A stretch of 64,000 bases of DNA from Brevibacterium limosum (GTDB lineage Bacteria > Actinomycetota > Actinomycetes > Actinomycetales > Brevibacteriaceae). Shown here in pieces: positions 1-9,144 of this stretch. A program made the position numbers and the translations under genes. The DNA is taken from assembly GCF_011617705.1 (NCBI RefSeq), contig NZ_CP050154.1:2232001-2296000 (forward strand). Direction: 5' to 3'. Under the pieces are notes generated by a model. It did no database searches and was not told the DNA's origin. It saw nothing but the letters and a program-made list of their open reading frames with translations. Positions within the stretch are counted from its first letter, which is position 1, and each line of letters starts with the position of its first letter.

Positions 1-1254
1 TGCCTGTTCGCCGTAATACGCCCAGGTGATGAGGGTGGAGAAGGCGAAGAGGGCAACGGCAACGGCCAAGAGCACCGGGTACCAGCTGGCGACCGTGGAG
101 AAGGCATCCGAGGTCAGCGCCACTCCCCCGATCTCGCCGGCGCCCAAGTCCTCCCGGTAGGACGCCTGGTTGGCGACGATGATCGTCAGCGCCGTCATGG
201 TGCAGACGATGACGGTGTCGATGAAGGGCTCGAGGAGCGCGACGAATCCCTCGGAGATCGGTCGGCGGGTCTTGACCGCCGAGTGGGCGATCGGAGCGGA
301 TCCGATGCCGGCCTCGTTGGAGAAGGCCGAACGCTGGAAGCCGATGATCATGACGCCGACGACACCGCCGGCGATGCCCTGCGGGTTGAAGGCTCCGGCG
401 AAGATCTCGCCGATGGCGGCGGGGATATTGGAGAAGTTGAGACCGAGCACAAGCAGGCAGGAGACGACGTAGAAGATGGCCATGCCCGGGACCAGCTTGT
501 CCGTGACCCTGGCGATGGAGCGGATGCCGCCGAGGATGACCAGGGCGACGAGCGCTGCGAAGACGATCCCGAAGACGAGGGAGGCGAAGGGACCGGCCAA
601 GAATCCGTCATCGCCGCCGGTGGCTGTGCGCACCTGGGCGAAGGTCTGGTTGGCCTGGAACATTCCGCCGCCGACCACGCCGAAGATGAGGATGGCAATG
701 GCGAAGAGTCCGGTGAGCGCCGTTGCCACGGGCTTCGAGAAGCGGCGGAAGGCTACGGGGAGGTATTTGAAGGGACCGCCGTGAACCACACCGTTCTCGT
801 CGATCTCGCGGTACTTCACTCCGAGGGTGCATTCGACGAACTTCGTGCACATGCCCAGAAGCCCGGCGACGATCATCCAGAAGGTGGCGCCCGGGCCGCC
901 GAGGGCGATGGCGACACCGACACCGGCGATATTGCCGAGACCGACGGTGCCCGACAGCGCCGAGGCCAGTGCCTGGAAGTGGGTGACCTCGCCCGGATCA
1001 TCCTTCGAGGAGTGCTTTCCGCGGATGATCTCGAGAGCGAGCTTGGCCCCGCGCGCCTGGATGAAGCCGAAGTAGACGGTGAATGCCAGGGCCGCGAAGA
1101 TCAGCCACAGGACGACGAATGGAAAGGAGATCTCTCCGATCGTGATCGGAAAGAAGATGATGTTGCCGAGCCACGTCGCAATCGGATCGAACCAGGAGTT
1201 GATGGCATCGTCGACTGGAGAGACCGGCTCTGCTGAGATATGAAGATCGTTCAT
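1..1254 (-). CDS. Sodium:alanine/glycine symporter (AGCS family), 3' end cut by window edge
   Basis: A membrane carrier expected to import small neutral amino acids with sodium. The translation starts MNDLHISAEP at the ATG at 1254 and stays open for 418 codons to base 1, so the C-terminus lies outside the window. The family signature GTVGLGNIAGVGVAIALGG is present at about residue 100, and the visible end reads TWAYYGEQ, typical of the late part of AGCS carriers. Several hydrophobic segments are visible. No clear Shine-Dalgarno precedes the start. It is divergent from the SPFH gene, so the two promoters share 1255-1394. The exact substrate cannot be read from sequence. Confidence 0.88.
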   Translation of the reverse strand, partial: MNDLHISAEPVSPVDDAINSWFDPIATWLGNIIFFPITIGEISFPFVVLWLIFAALAFTVYFGFIQARGAKLALEIIRGKHSSKDDPGEVTHFQALASALSGTVGLGNIAGVGVAIALGGPGATFWMIVAGLLGMCTKFVECTLGVKYREIDENGVVHGGPFKYLPVAFRRFSKPVATALTGLFAIAILIFGVVGGGMFQANQTFAQVRTATGGDDGFLAGPFASLVFGIVFAALVALVILGGIRSIARVTDKLVPGMAIFYVVSCLLVLGLNFSNIPAAIGEIFAGAFNPQGIAGGVVGVMIIGFQRSAFSNEAGIGSAPIAHSAVKTRRPISEGFVALLEPFIDTVIVCTMTALTIIVANQASYREDLGAGEIGGVALTSDAFSTVASWYPVLLAVAVALFAFSTLITWAYYGEQA

Positions 1255-1310
1255 AGTGTGCAAACATACTGAGACCTACGTCACATTCAAGCGTTCCACG
1301 TTGTGGGACC

Positions 1311-1326
1311 GTTTCAGTTATGAAAC
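1311..1326. promoter_or_regulatory. Palindrome between divergent AGCS and SPFH genes
   Basis: GTTTCA-gtta-TGAAAC is a perfect 6+6 inverted repeat in the 140-base divergent intergenic region. Its position suggests an operator for one or both genes, but no known regulator motif is recognised. Low confidence as a functional site. Confidence 0.3.
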
Positions 1327-1394
1327 CGTTACCGAACAAGGCATCTGCAGTGCTTTTGAGATTGGCGTCTCATTAACTGGCTTAGACTGGGAGC

Positions 1395-2756
1395 ATGACT
1401 CAGAACCCTCAGCAGCCAGGTCAGCGGCCGAATCGATCATCGACCCCATCCCCCGCTCGCGGTCCCGTCCCCAGCGGTGATCCGAGCACTCATATCCAAG
1501 CCGGCCACAGTCAGCCCGCGGCCTATCCTGGGGCGGAGGCGGTGACGAATCCCAACGGACACTATGGCTCTCAGGGTGCTCAGTCCGGGTCGATCGGCGG
1601 TTCCGAGTCGACCGCGCCGTATGGCCCGCCGGCCGGAGCCCAGGCGAACACCGGCGCCCCGCCGCACCACGGTGAAGGCTCACCGCTGCCACCGGCACCA
1701 CAGCGTCGCCGTACTGCCGGGCAGGCCGCCGGTGCAGGCCCGGGCCCTAATTCCGGGTCCGGACCCGCCGCGTCGCAGGCGCCGAACCACGGACCCCGGC
1801 GCTCTGCTGTGCAGACGCCGAACTCCGCGCCCACACGCATCGTCTCCCCCGACGGTGAGCGTGTGCGCGAGAAGCCGGCCGGAGGAGTCTCGGGCTATTT
1901 CGCAATCGTCGGTGCCATCATCCTGTTGCTCGGTGCTGTGCTCATGGGCATCATCGGCTTCGTCATGAGCTTCGCCCAAGTCGTCGTCGGCGTCGTCCTC
2001 TTCATCGTCGCCGTGCTGTGCTTCATCGCCTCGATGTTCCTGTTCAAGGGGTGCACCTCGGTGGCGCCCGGTCATGCCGTCGTCCTCCAGCTCTACGGCA
2101 AGTATGTCGGCACGGTCCGGCAGTCGGGCCTGCGGTTCGTCAATCCCTTCTTCACGAAGGACCAGATCTCGACGCGTATCCGCAATCATGAGACTTCGAC
2201 GCTGAAGGTCAATGACCTCGACGGCAATCCGATCGAGATCGGCGCCGTGGTCGTCTGGCAGGTCCGGGACACCGCACAGGCGATGTTCGAGGTCGATGAC
2301 TTCGAAGAGTTCGTTGCGATCCAGGCGGAGACCGCCGTTCGACACATCGCGAACTCCTATGCCTACGATTCCTCGGATCCGCGCCGCATGTCGCTGCGTG
2401 ACAACGCCGACGAGATCACCTCGCGGCTCTCCGATGAAGTCGCCGCCCGAGTCATGGCTGCGGGGGTCACAGTCATCGAATCGCGCATCACCCAATTGGC
2501 TTATGCACCGGAGATCGCCCGAGCCATGCTCCAACGCCAGCAGGCCACAGCGGTCGTCGCTGCTCGTCAGCTCATCGTCGAAGGGGCTGTCGGCATGGTG
2601 GAGACGGCGATCGAGGAGATCGAGGGACGTCAGATCGTCAAGCTCGGGCAGACCGAACGCAGCGATCTCGTGTCGAACCTGATGATCGTCCTCTGCGGGG
2701 ATCAGGCGGCGCAGCCGACGATCAGCACCACCCGCAGCCAGCAGTCCGCGGGCTGA
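1395..2756 (+). CDS. SPFH-domain (stomatin/prohibitin/flotillin-like) membrane protein
   Basis: 453 residues. Residues 1 to about 160 are a disordered Pro/Gly/Gln-rich segment. About 170-225 hold two closely spaced hydrophobic helices (starting GYFAIVGAIILLLGAVLMG). An SPFH domain follows (SVAPGHAVVLQLYGKYVGTV onward) with the usual helical C-terminal part (APEIARAMLQRQQATAVVAA). Such proteins form ring- or cage-like oligomers that organise membrane microdomains, often with FtsH or NfeD partners, which are not next to it here. The TAGACT at 1383-1388 ends six bases before the ATG and no spaced Shine-Dalgarno exists, so a leaderless transcript is possible. A strong terminator follows. Confidence 0.85.
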   Translation: MTQNPQQPGQRPNRSSTPSPARGPVPSGDPSTHIQAGHSQPAAYPGAEAVTNPNGHYGSQGAQSGSIGGSESTAPYGPPAGAQANTGAPPHHGEGSPLPPAPQRRRTAGQAAGAGPGPNSGSGPAASQAPNHGPRRSAVQTPNSAPTRIVSPDGERVREKPAGGVSGYFAIVGAIILLLGAVLMGIIGFVMSFAQVVVGVVLFIVAVLCFIASMFLFKGCTSVAPGHAVVLQLYGKYVGTVRQSGLRFVNPFFTKDQISTRIRNHETSTLKVNDLDGNPIEIGAVVVWQVRDTAQAMFEVDDFEEFVAIQAETAVRHIANSYAYDSSDPRRMSLRDNADEITSRLSDEVAARVMAAGVTVIESRITQLAYAPEIARAMLQRQQATAVVAARQLIVEGAVGMVETAIEEIEGRQIVKLGQTERSDLVSNLMIVLCGDQAAQPTISTTRSQQSAG

Positions 2757-2783
2757 CCGACCGGCGCAGGATCCACCGGAGAC

Positions 2784-2824
2784 GACAGAGCCCCGACGAC
2801 GGATGACGTCGGCGGGGCTCTGTC
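2784..2824. terminator. Bidirectional hairpin between SPFH gene and rne
   Basis: GACAGAGCCCCG begins a 17-bp stem with one mismatch around a short loop, between the convergent ends of the SPFH gene (2756) and rne (2847). It can serve both strands. The T-tract is poor, as is common in high-GC genomes. Confidence 0.7.
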
Positions 2825-2846
2825 GGTCTCAGAGAAGCGGAGGAGC

Positions 2847-5783
2847 TCAGTCCTCGCCGATGATGACGAACGAGGTCGGCAGCTGTTCCTGGCTGGGCTC
2901 GGCAGCCTTCTTCGCCGGTTCGCTCTTCTTCGCCGGGGTGCGCTTGACCGGCGCCGCGGCAGCGACCTTAGTCTCGCTGTCCGCACCGATCATCAGCGGC
3001 AGGTCCTTCGGCTCGTCGGCGGCAGGCTGAGCTTCGGTTGCGTCTTTCTGCTCGGCCGCAGGATTCTGCTCTGCCGCCGGCGCCTGCTCGCCGCCGGTCG
3101 TCTGCTCACCGGATGACTCGGTCTGCGAATCGCCGCTGCGGTTCGAGCGCGACCGGCGCCGTCCGCTGCGTGAGCGCGACCGGGACTTTCCGCTCTCATC
3201 GCTGCTCGTCGAATCGTCAGTGTGAGGCGGGGTGTCGGACTTCGCCTCGGTCGATTCGCTGTCGTCCTTCTTCAGAGTGGCCTTCGCGATCGCGGCGACG
3301 GCTGTCCGGGAAGCATCAGAAGACACGGCTTCCTCGGTCGATTCGGACTCGTTGTGCTTGGACTTCGAACCGGAGTCACCGCGACGCTTGCGGTCACGGC
3401 GGTTGTCGTGGTTCGACGACCGGTTGCCCCGGTGAGCCTTCGATCCGTCTTCTTCCGAGCCCGGAAGCAGCAGTCCCCGTCCGGTGAGGTCCTCCCCGGC
3501 GCTGACCAGGGATTCGGCGAGTCCGGTGCCGATGCGCTTGCGCGTCATCTGCACGAGTCCCAGGGAAGTCACCTCGGCGACCTGATGCTTCGTCCGGTCG
3601 CGGCCGAGGCACTCGACGAGGCGGCGCACCACGAGATCGCGGTTGGATTCGAGCACCATGTCGATGAAGTCGACGACGATGATTCCGCCGATGTCACGCA
3701 GGCGGATCTGGCGGATGACCTCCTCGGCGGCTTCGAGGTTGTTGCGGGTCACCGTCTCCTCGAGGTTGCCTCCGGACCCGGTGAACTTGCCGGTGTTGAC
3801 GTCGACGACCGTCATCGCTTCAGTGCGGTCGATGACGAGCGAACCGCCCGAGGGGAGATTCACCGTGCGCTGCAGCGCCTTCTGGACCTGCTCTTCGATC
3901 CGATAGTGGTCGAAGATGTCCTTGTCCTCGTTGTAGCTGTGGACACGATCGAGCAGGTCCGGGGCCACGGACTCGACGTACTCGTGGATCGTGTTCCACG
4001 CACCGTCGCCGTCGATGACGAGCGAGCTGAAGTCCTCGTTGAAGACATCACGGATGATGCGCACGATCATGTCCGGCTCACTGTAGAGCAGCTGCGGCGC
4101 CAGCACCTTCGTCGACTTCGACTTCTTCTCGATCGTCTCCCACCGTTTGGCGAGACGTTCGACATCACGCGAGAGGTCGTCATCGGTGGCTCCCTCGGCG
4201 GCGGTGCGCACGATGACGCCGTTCGAATCGCCGACGAGCTGCTTGAGCAGCTTCTTCAGGCGTGCCCGCTCGTTGTCAGGCAGCTTCCGCGAGATTCCGG
4301 TCATCGAATTGCCGGGCACGTAGACGAGGAAGCGTCCCGGCAGAGAGATCTGACTGGTCAGACGGGCGCCCTTGTGTCCGATCGGATCCTTCGTCACCTG
4401 CACGAGCACGGCATCGCCGGGGCTCAGCGCGGTTTCGATGCGGCGTGCCTTGCCGTCCATGCCGAGGGCGTCCCAATTGACTTCACCGGCATAGAGCACG
4501 GCGTTGCGGCCCTTGCCGATGTCGATGAATGCCGCCTCCATGCTCGGCAGCACGTTCTGGACCTTGCCCAGGTAGACGTTGCCGATCAGCGAGGACTGCT
4601 GACGGTTCTCCTTGAGGTAGTGCTCGACCGCGATCCCGTCTTCGACGACGACGAGCTGAGTCTGGTCGCCGCTCTCACGCACAAGCATCGTGCGGTCGAC
4701 GGACTCACGGCGGGCGAGGAATTCGGCCTCGGTGATGATGGGGCGGCGACGTCCGGCCTCGCGGCCCTCCTTGCGGCGCTGACGCTTGGCTTCGAGGCGA
4801 GTCGAACCCTTGAGCGAGGTGACCTCGTCGCGGTCGGTGCTGCGGGTGCGGGAACGACGACGGCGGCGCCGGCGCGAACCGTCGTCGGAGTCGTCGTCAC
4901 TGTCGTCGGAATCGGAATCGTCGGAGTCCTTGTGATCCGACTTCGAGTGTGAGTCCTCGGCGTGCGAATCGGTGGTCTGCTTCGATCCTCGATTGCTCGA
5001 ACGCGATCCCCGCTTCGATGGCTTCGAGTCCTGGCTGTCGGCTGAGTCCGAGGAGTCGTCCTCGGGGTCCTTCGAGTCATCGGCGGAGTCCGAGGACTCG
5101 TCATGGGAGTCGTCGCGGTTGCGCGACCGCCGCCCACGGCCGCCCCGACGTCGGCGCGGACCGTTGGAGGACTCATCCTCGTCGCTGTCGCCCTGGCTGT
5201 TCCGCTGAGTCGACGACGTGTCGTCATCGGTCTCTGGGGAATCGTCCCAGGCATCGTCGGAATCGTCGTCCTCGATCGTGACGGCCTCGGCGTGTTCGGC
5301 CTTCGGCACCTGAAAGATCAGCCCGCCGTCATAGGGCACCGCCGGGGCGGTGCGAGGTTCGGGCGCGGCAGCCCTCGGAGCGGGGGCGGCGAAGGGATTG
5401 CGCGGGTCGAAGCTCGGCGCTGGCTGCGCAGTCCCCGGGGCGTCATCCGAATCCTCTCCGTCATCGGAATCGTCATCGTCGTCCTCTCCGCGGACGAACT
5501 CTTCGAAGACCAGCCCCCGATTGGCCACGGCGTCGCGTGCGGATTTCGGCCCGCCTCGGTCAGCGGCGGGTTCGTCGTCCTCGTCCTCGCTGTCATCGGC
5601 GTCGCCGATGCGCAGCGATTCGGCCGCCTCGGCGATGTCGTCGAGGCGTGCGCGCACGCTGTCGTCGACATCTTCGGATGCGGCGTCCTTGGCACCTGCC
5701 GACTGCTGCAGATTCGCGAGGTCCGCGAGAATGCCTTCGGTCGGATCTGTCGACTCTGTACCGTCGTTCGACGTATCGTTCAT
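2847..5783 (-). CDS. rne: Ribonuclease E/G
   Basis: 978 residues from the ATG at 5783, chosen because GGGAG lies seven bases upstream; an open frame 30 codons longer has no ribosome site. Residues 1 to about 360 are a low-complexity acidic Asp/Ser/Glu region with Arg-rich patches. Then come an S1 RNA-binding domain (about 395-480) and the catalytic core, with the metal-binding DVNTGKF (about 661) and DFIDM (about 705). The C-terminal about 200 residues are disordered Arg/Ser/Asp-rich. Flanking a central catalytic core with disordered arms on both sides is typical of actinobacterial RNase E. It does endonucleolytic mRNA turnover and rRNA processing. The usual followers rplU-rpmA-obgE are absent; a convergent SPFH gene lies downstream instead. 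Confidence 0.95.
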   Translation of the reverse strand: MNDTSNDGTESTDPTEGILADLANLQQSAGAKDAASEDVDDSVRARLDDIAEAAESLRIGDADDSEDEDDEPAADRGGPKSARDAVANRGLVFEEFVRGEDDDDDSDDGEDSDDAPGTAQPAPSFDPRNPFAAPAPRAAAPEPRTAPAVPYDGGLIFQVPKAEHAEAVTIEDDDSDDAWDDSPETDDDTSSTQRNSQGDSDEDESSNGPRRRRGGRGRRSRNRDDSHDESSDSADDSKDPEDDSSDSADSQDSKPSKRGSRSSNRGSKQTTDSHAEDSHSKSDHKDSDDSDSDDSDDDSDDGSRRRRRRRSRTRSTDRDEVTSLKGSTRLEAKRQRRKEGREAGRRRPIITEAEFLARRESVDRTMLVRESGDQTQLVVVEDGIAVEHYLKENRQQSSLIGNVYLGKVQNVLPSMEAAFIDIGKGRNAVLYAGEVNWDALGMDGKARRIETALSPGDAVLVQVTKDPIGHKGARLTSQISLPGRFLVYVPGNSMTGISRKLPDNERARLKKLLKQLVGDSNGVIVRTAAEGATDDDLSRDVERLAKRWETIEKKSKSTKVLAPQLLYSEPDMIVRIIRDVFNEDFSSLVIDGDGAWNTIHEYVESVAPDLLDRVHSYNEDKDIFDHYRIEEQVQKALQRTVNLPSGGSLVIDRTEAMTVVDVNTGKFTGSGGNLEETVTRNNLEAAEEVIRQIRLRDIGGIIVVDFIDMVLESNRDLVVRRLVECLGRDRTKHQVAEVTSLGLVQMTRKRIGTGLAESLVSAGEDLTGRGLLLPGSEEDGSKAHRGNRSSNHDNRRDRKRRGDSGSKSKHNESESTEEAVSSDASRTAVAAIAKATLKKDDSESTEAKSDTPPHTDDSTSSDESGKSRSRSRSGRRRSRSNRSGDSQTESSGEQTTGGEQAPAAEQNPAAEQKDATEAQPAADEPKDLPLMIGADSETKVAAAAPVKRTPAKKSEPAKKAAEPSQEQLPTSFVIIGED

Positions 5784-6084
5784 CAGTTCTCCCAGTCCGA
5801 AGACGCCGTCCACACCGTACGGATCTTCGGATCCTTGCATGGTCCAAAACGGACCGAAACCTGTGGATGGCACGTCCGGCTCGCGCTCAGCGCGTAGGCC
5901 TTCCGTGCTGCCTCATCTTGTTGTCGACCTGCGAGGTCATACCCTCGACTCGGTGGAGGCACTTCTCCTGCTCGGTGTGAGAGCAGGTATCCGTCAGACC
6001 ATTATGTCATAGAAGTGCCTCTGCGCTGAGGTTTCGTGAGGCGCGGGGTTTGCCGCGCAGGACGCGGCCAGGCATTCTTGAGGG
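5784..6084. other. Divergent intergenic region rne / VKOR gene
   Basis: 301 bases without a gene. It holds a structured element: GAGGCACTTCT (5956-5966) pairs perfectly with AGAAGTGCCTC (6011-6021), enclosing a second hairpin CCTGCTC (5967-5973) / GAGCAGG (5981-5987). CATAAT on the minus strand (6006-6001) is a possible -10 for rne, with no good -35. Promoters for both genes must lie here. Confidence 0.6.
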
Positions 6085-6732
6085 GTGAACACCACACTGA
6101 CTCACTCCGATGACCTCGACACCGCTGATGCGACCTCGTCGTGGGTGCTCAGATCCGCTCCGTTCGGGATCTTCCTCATCATCGCCTCCGTCATCGGCTT
6201 CCTCGCTTCGTTCTCCCTGTCGGCGGAGAAGTACGAGAAGCTGGAGAACCCGGATGTCGTGCTCTCCTGTGATCTCAATCCGTTCTTCTCCTGCGGTTCG
6301 GTCATGGAGCATGCAGAAGCGGAGCTGCTGGGCTTTCCCAATCAGCTCCTGGGCGTTGCGGCGTTCGTCATCCCTCTGCTTCTCGGTGTGCTCATCCTGT
6401 CCGGGACCCGTCTGCCCCGGTGGGTGATGGTGGGGCTGAACATCGGGCTGGGCTGCGGTGTGGCGCTGGTGATGTTCCTGTTCTACGTCTCGATCTACAG
6501 GATCGGAGTCGGCTGCCCGTGGTGCATCGTCGTGTGGACGGTGACGATTCCGATGTTCATGAGCGTCACCGCGCGCAATGTGCTCACCGCTTCCTTCAGC
6601 CGGCGTGCCGCTGACAATGCCGTGCTGAGGGTCCTGGCCAAAGAGAACATCGCCCTGTCCGTACTGTGGATGCTCATCATCTTCGCCTGCATCGTCGTTC
6701 AGTTCTGGGCATTCTTCTCCAACCTGCTCTGA
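6085..6732 (+). CDS. Vitamin K epoxide reductase (VKOR) family membrane protein
   Basis: 215 residues, GTG start. At least four hydrophobic segments. The redox centre GCPWC and a second Cys pair in LSCDLNPFFSCGSVM match the VKOR layout (CxxC plus loop cysteines). In actinobacteria such proteins reoxidise periplasmic DsbA-like thiol oxidases with menaquinone, supporting disulfide formation outside the membrane. There is no fused thioredoxin domain; the protein stops soon after the last helix. A VKOR gene near rne-ndk-folC-ileS is a familiar actinobacterial context. The ribosome site abuts the GTG, so initiation may be leaderless. Confidence 0.87.
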   Translation: MNTTLTHSDDLDTADATSSWVLRSAPFGIFLIIASVIGFLASFSLSAEKYEKLENPDVVLSCDLNPFFSCGSVMEHAEAELLGFPNQLLGVAAFVIPLLLGVLILSGTRLPRWVMVGLNIGLGCGVALVMFLFYVSIYRIGVGCPWCIVVWTVTIPMFMSVTARNVLTASFSRRAADNAVLRVLAKENIALSVLWMLIIFACIVVQFWAFFSNLL

Positions 6733-6743
6733 CCATCCGGATG

Positions 6744-6783
6744 CAGTGAGGGCGCCCCACCGTGTGGCAGGGCGCCCTCACTG
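6744..6783. terminator. Bidirectional hairpin between VKOR gene and ndk
   Basis: CAGTGAGGGCGCC at 6744-6756 pairs perfectly with GGCGCCCTCACTG at 6771-6783 (13-bp stem, 14-base loop), between two convergent genes. Confidence 0.75.
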
Positions 6784-6834
6784 ATTCGACCGGCGCGGCT
6801 CGGTCATCGGCTCGGCTCGGCCTTCTGTCGGATC

Positions 6835-7254
6835 TCAGCCTCCGGCCGGGTACCAGATTCCGATCTCGCGTTCGGCCGATTCGGTGGAATCGGAGCCGTG
6901 GACGAGGTTCTTCTGCACCTTCTCACCCCAGTCGCGGCCGAGGTCACCGCGGATCGTGCCCGGGGCAGCGGCCGTCGGGTCGGTGGCGCCGGCCAGCGAC
7001 CGGAAGCCGGGGATGACGCCCTGTCCGGACGCGATGATCGAGACGATCGGTCCTTCGGACATGAAGTCGACGAGCGGCTGGTAGAAGGGCTTGCCTTCGT
7101 GTTCGGCATAGTGCGCTGCCAGTTCGGCTGCGGTGGCCGAACGCAGATCCAAGGCGTCGATCACATAGCCCTTGGCTTCGATACGGGCCACGATCTGTCC
7201 GACGAGTCCGCGAGCGACTCCGTCGGGCTTGATGAGAATGAGCGTACGTTCCAT
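6835..7254 (-). CDS. ndk: Nucleoside diphosphate kinase
   Basis: 139 residues starting MERTLILIKPDGVARGL at the ATG at 7254, preceded by AAGGA. It transfers the gamma phosphate from ATP to nucleoside diphosphates through a phosphohistidine. The active-site motif NLVHGSDS and the C-terminal EIGIWYP are intact, and length is normal. It is the last gene of the ileS-folC-DUF4233-ndk group, with 82 bases after the upstream gene. Confidence 0.96.
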   Translation of the reverse strand: MERTLILIKPDGVARGLVGQIVARIEAKGYVIDALDLRSATAAELAAHYAEHEGKPFYQPLVDFMSEGPIVSIIASGQGVIPGFRSLAGATDPTAAAPGTIRGDLGRDWGEKVQKNLVHGSDSTESAEREIGIWYPAGG

Positions 7255-7336
7255 TCCGGTCCTTCCGATTGCGTGTGGACGTCGGTCCACAGTCTACCCG
7301 GGCGCCGAGGCGGGAACGCCTCGGCGCCGTCGGGGT

Positions 7337-7702
7337 TCAGCCTCGTGCGGCGACCTCGCGGTCGATGCGGGCCGACCAGTAGACGGCCGTCGCCCACAGG
7401 GCGATGAAGAGCGCTGCGACGAAGAACATCGAGGTCAGCACGAAGCCGGAGGCCAGAAGCAGCACCTGGACGACCCAGCCGAGGATCACACCGGGGCGCT
7501 TCTCGCCGATCCGACGCGGCAGCAGGGCGACCGCGACGATCGCGAGTACAGCGACGATCGAAGCCCCGATGAGCAGCTGAGCCAAGGTCAGGGTCTGCGC
7601 CGACTTCACCGACAGGCCGAAGGTCGTGAGCACGGCGAAGTAGACGACGACGAGTTCGCAGATGAGGATCGACCCGCACAGCACCGGGTACTTCGATTTC
7701 AT
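7337..7702 (-). CDS. Small membrane protein, DUF4233-like
   Basis: 121 residues beginning [20 protein letters not shown]. Three to four hydrophobic segments. The start ATG overlaps the folC stop (ATGA) and has GGAGG just upstream, so it is translationally coupled to folC. A small multi-pass protein between folC and ndk is a conserved actinobacterial arrangement, usually annotated DUF4233. Its function is unknown; the family assignment rests on position and topology. Confidence 0.75.
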   Translation of the reverse strand: MKSKYPVLCGSILICELVVVYFAVLTTFGLSVKSAQTLTLAQLLIGASIVAVLAIVAVALLPRRIGEKRPGVILGWVVQVLLLASGFVLTSMFFVAALFIALWATAVYWSARIDREVAARG

Positions 7703-9144
7703 CGCTCCTCCCCTCTTCCGAGCAGCAGGCGGGCTTCGGACACGGTGTAGATGGAGCCGGTGATCACGATCCCCGGACTCTTCGCATCGACGCTGTTGGC
7801 CAGGTCGATGGCCTTCATCAGTGCGGCATTGAGGTCGGAGGCGACGAGGACGGAATCCTCGTCGACCCACTCCCGGGCCACCTCGGCGAGGTCGTCGACC
7901 GGCAGCGCACGGGAGTTGAGATTCTCGCTGACGACGAACACATCGGCGCTGCGGTGGAGCTCCTCGATGACACCGTCGCTGTCTTTGTCGGCAAGCATCG
8001 CCAGCACCATGACGATGTAGTCGAAGTCGAACGCCTCGGCGAGGGTATCGGCGAGCACATGCGCGGCGTCCGGGTTGTGAGCGCCGTCGACGACCACGCT
8101 GGGTCCCGTGCGCACGAGTTCGGCACGGCCGGGCGAGGTCACACGGGCCAGCCCTTCGGCCACCGTCTCCTGGTCGAGCGGTCTGTCTTCGGCCCCGAGG
8201 AAGGCTTCGGCCGCGACGATCGCGACCGCGGCATTGTGCGCCTGGTGGATTCCGTGCAGAGGCAGGAACAGGTCGGAGTAGACGTCCCGCCGGCCCTGGA
8301 CGGTGATGAGCTGACCGTCGACGGCACGTTCCCGGTCGAGGAGGCGGAAGTCGCGTTCCTCGGCGGCCAGCGGAACCTCACGGCGGGCCGCTTCCTCGTC
8401 GAGGACGGCCTGGGCGGCCTCGTCCTGAACGGCGGACACGGCGACAGGTTCCGGGGCCGGACTCGTGTCGACGCTGCGGTCGAGGATACCGGCCTTGGTC
8501 GCAGCGATCTCCTCGATGGTGTCGCCGAGGAACGCCTGATGATCGAGACCGATCTTCGTGAAGACGCACACCTGTGCGTCGGCGACGTTCGTCGAATCCC
8601 ATGCTCCACCCATGCCGACCTCGGTGACGACGACATCGACAGGGGCGTCGGCGAAGACGGCGAAGGCCAGAACGGTCAGTGCCTCGAAGTAGGTCAGCTT
8701 CGCACGGCCTTCGGCTTCGAGCTGGGCATCAACGATATCGAGGTACGGGGCGATCTCGTCATAGATCCGCACGAAGGTCTGCGCGGACACGGGAGCCCCG
8801 TCCACGGAGATCCGTTCGGTCACCGAGTGCAGGTGGGGGCTGGTGAACCGGCCGACGCGGAGTTCGTGAGCGGTGATGAGCGAATCGATCATCCGCGCCG
8901 TCGAGGTCTTCCCGTTCGTGCCCGTGATCGTGATCGTCGGGGCGGCGGTGTGGATGTCGCCGAGGACCTCGCACGCCCGCCGCGTCGCGTCGAGCCGGAG
9001 CTCGACCTGCGTCTCCCCCGCCCGGGCCAGCAGCAGGGCGTAGACCCGGGCGAGCTCGGCCCGCGTCGCCTCATCGACGACGGGTTCGGTCACAGCATCA
9101 TCCGCTGTCTGCGCCTCGTCGGCGGAGTCATCGGTGCCGGTCAT
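7699..9144 (-). CDS. folC: Folylpolyglutamate synthase / dihydrofolate synthase
   Basis: 481 residues. Mur-ligase-like ATPase that adds glutamate to folates. P-loop [11 protein letters not shown] at about residue 74, the [17 protein letters not shown] folate region, and [13 protein letters not shown] in the C-terminal domain. The first about 25 residues are an acidic disordered extension. Its ATG overlaps the ileS stop (ATGA, 9141-9144) and its stop overlaps the next start, so three genes are translationally coupled. Confidence 0.94.
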   Translation of the reverse strand: MTGTDDSADEAQTADDAVTEPVVDEATRAELARVYALLLARAGETQVELRLDATRRACEVLGDIHTAAPTITITGTNGKTSTARMIDSLITAHELRVGRFTSPHLHSVTERISVDGAPVSAQTFVRIYDEIAPYLDIVDAQLEAEGRAKLTYFEALTVLAFAVFADAPVDVVVTEVGMGGAWDSTNVADAQVCVFTKIGLDHQAFLGDTIEEIAATKAGILDRSVDTSPAPEPVAVSAVQDEAAQAVLDEEAARREVPLAAEERDFRLLDRERAVDGQLITVQGRRDVYSDLFLPLHGIHQAHNAAVAIVAAEAFLGAEDRPLDQETVAEGLARVTSPGRAELVRTGPSVVVDGAHNPDAAHVLADTLAEAFDFDYIVMVLAMLADKDSDGVIEELHRSADVFVVSENLNSRALPVDDLAEVAREWVDEDSVLVASDLNAALMKAIDLANSVDAKSPGIVITGSIYTVSEARLLLGRGEER

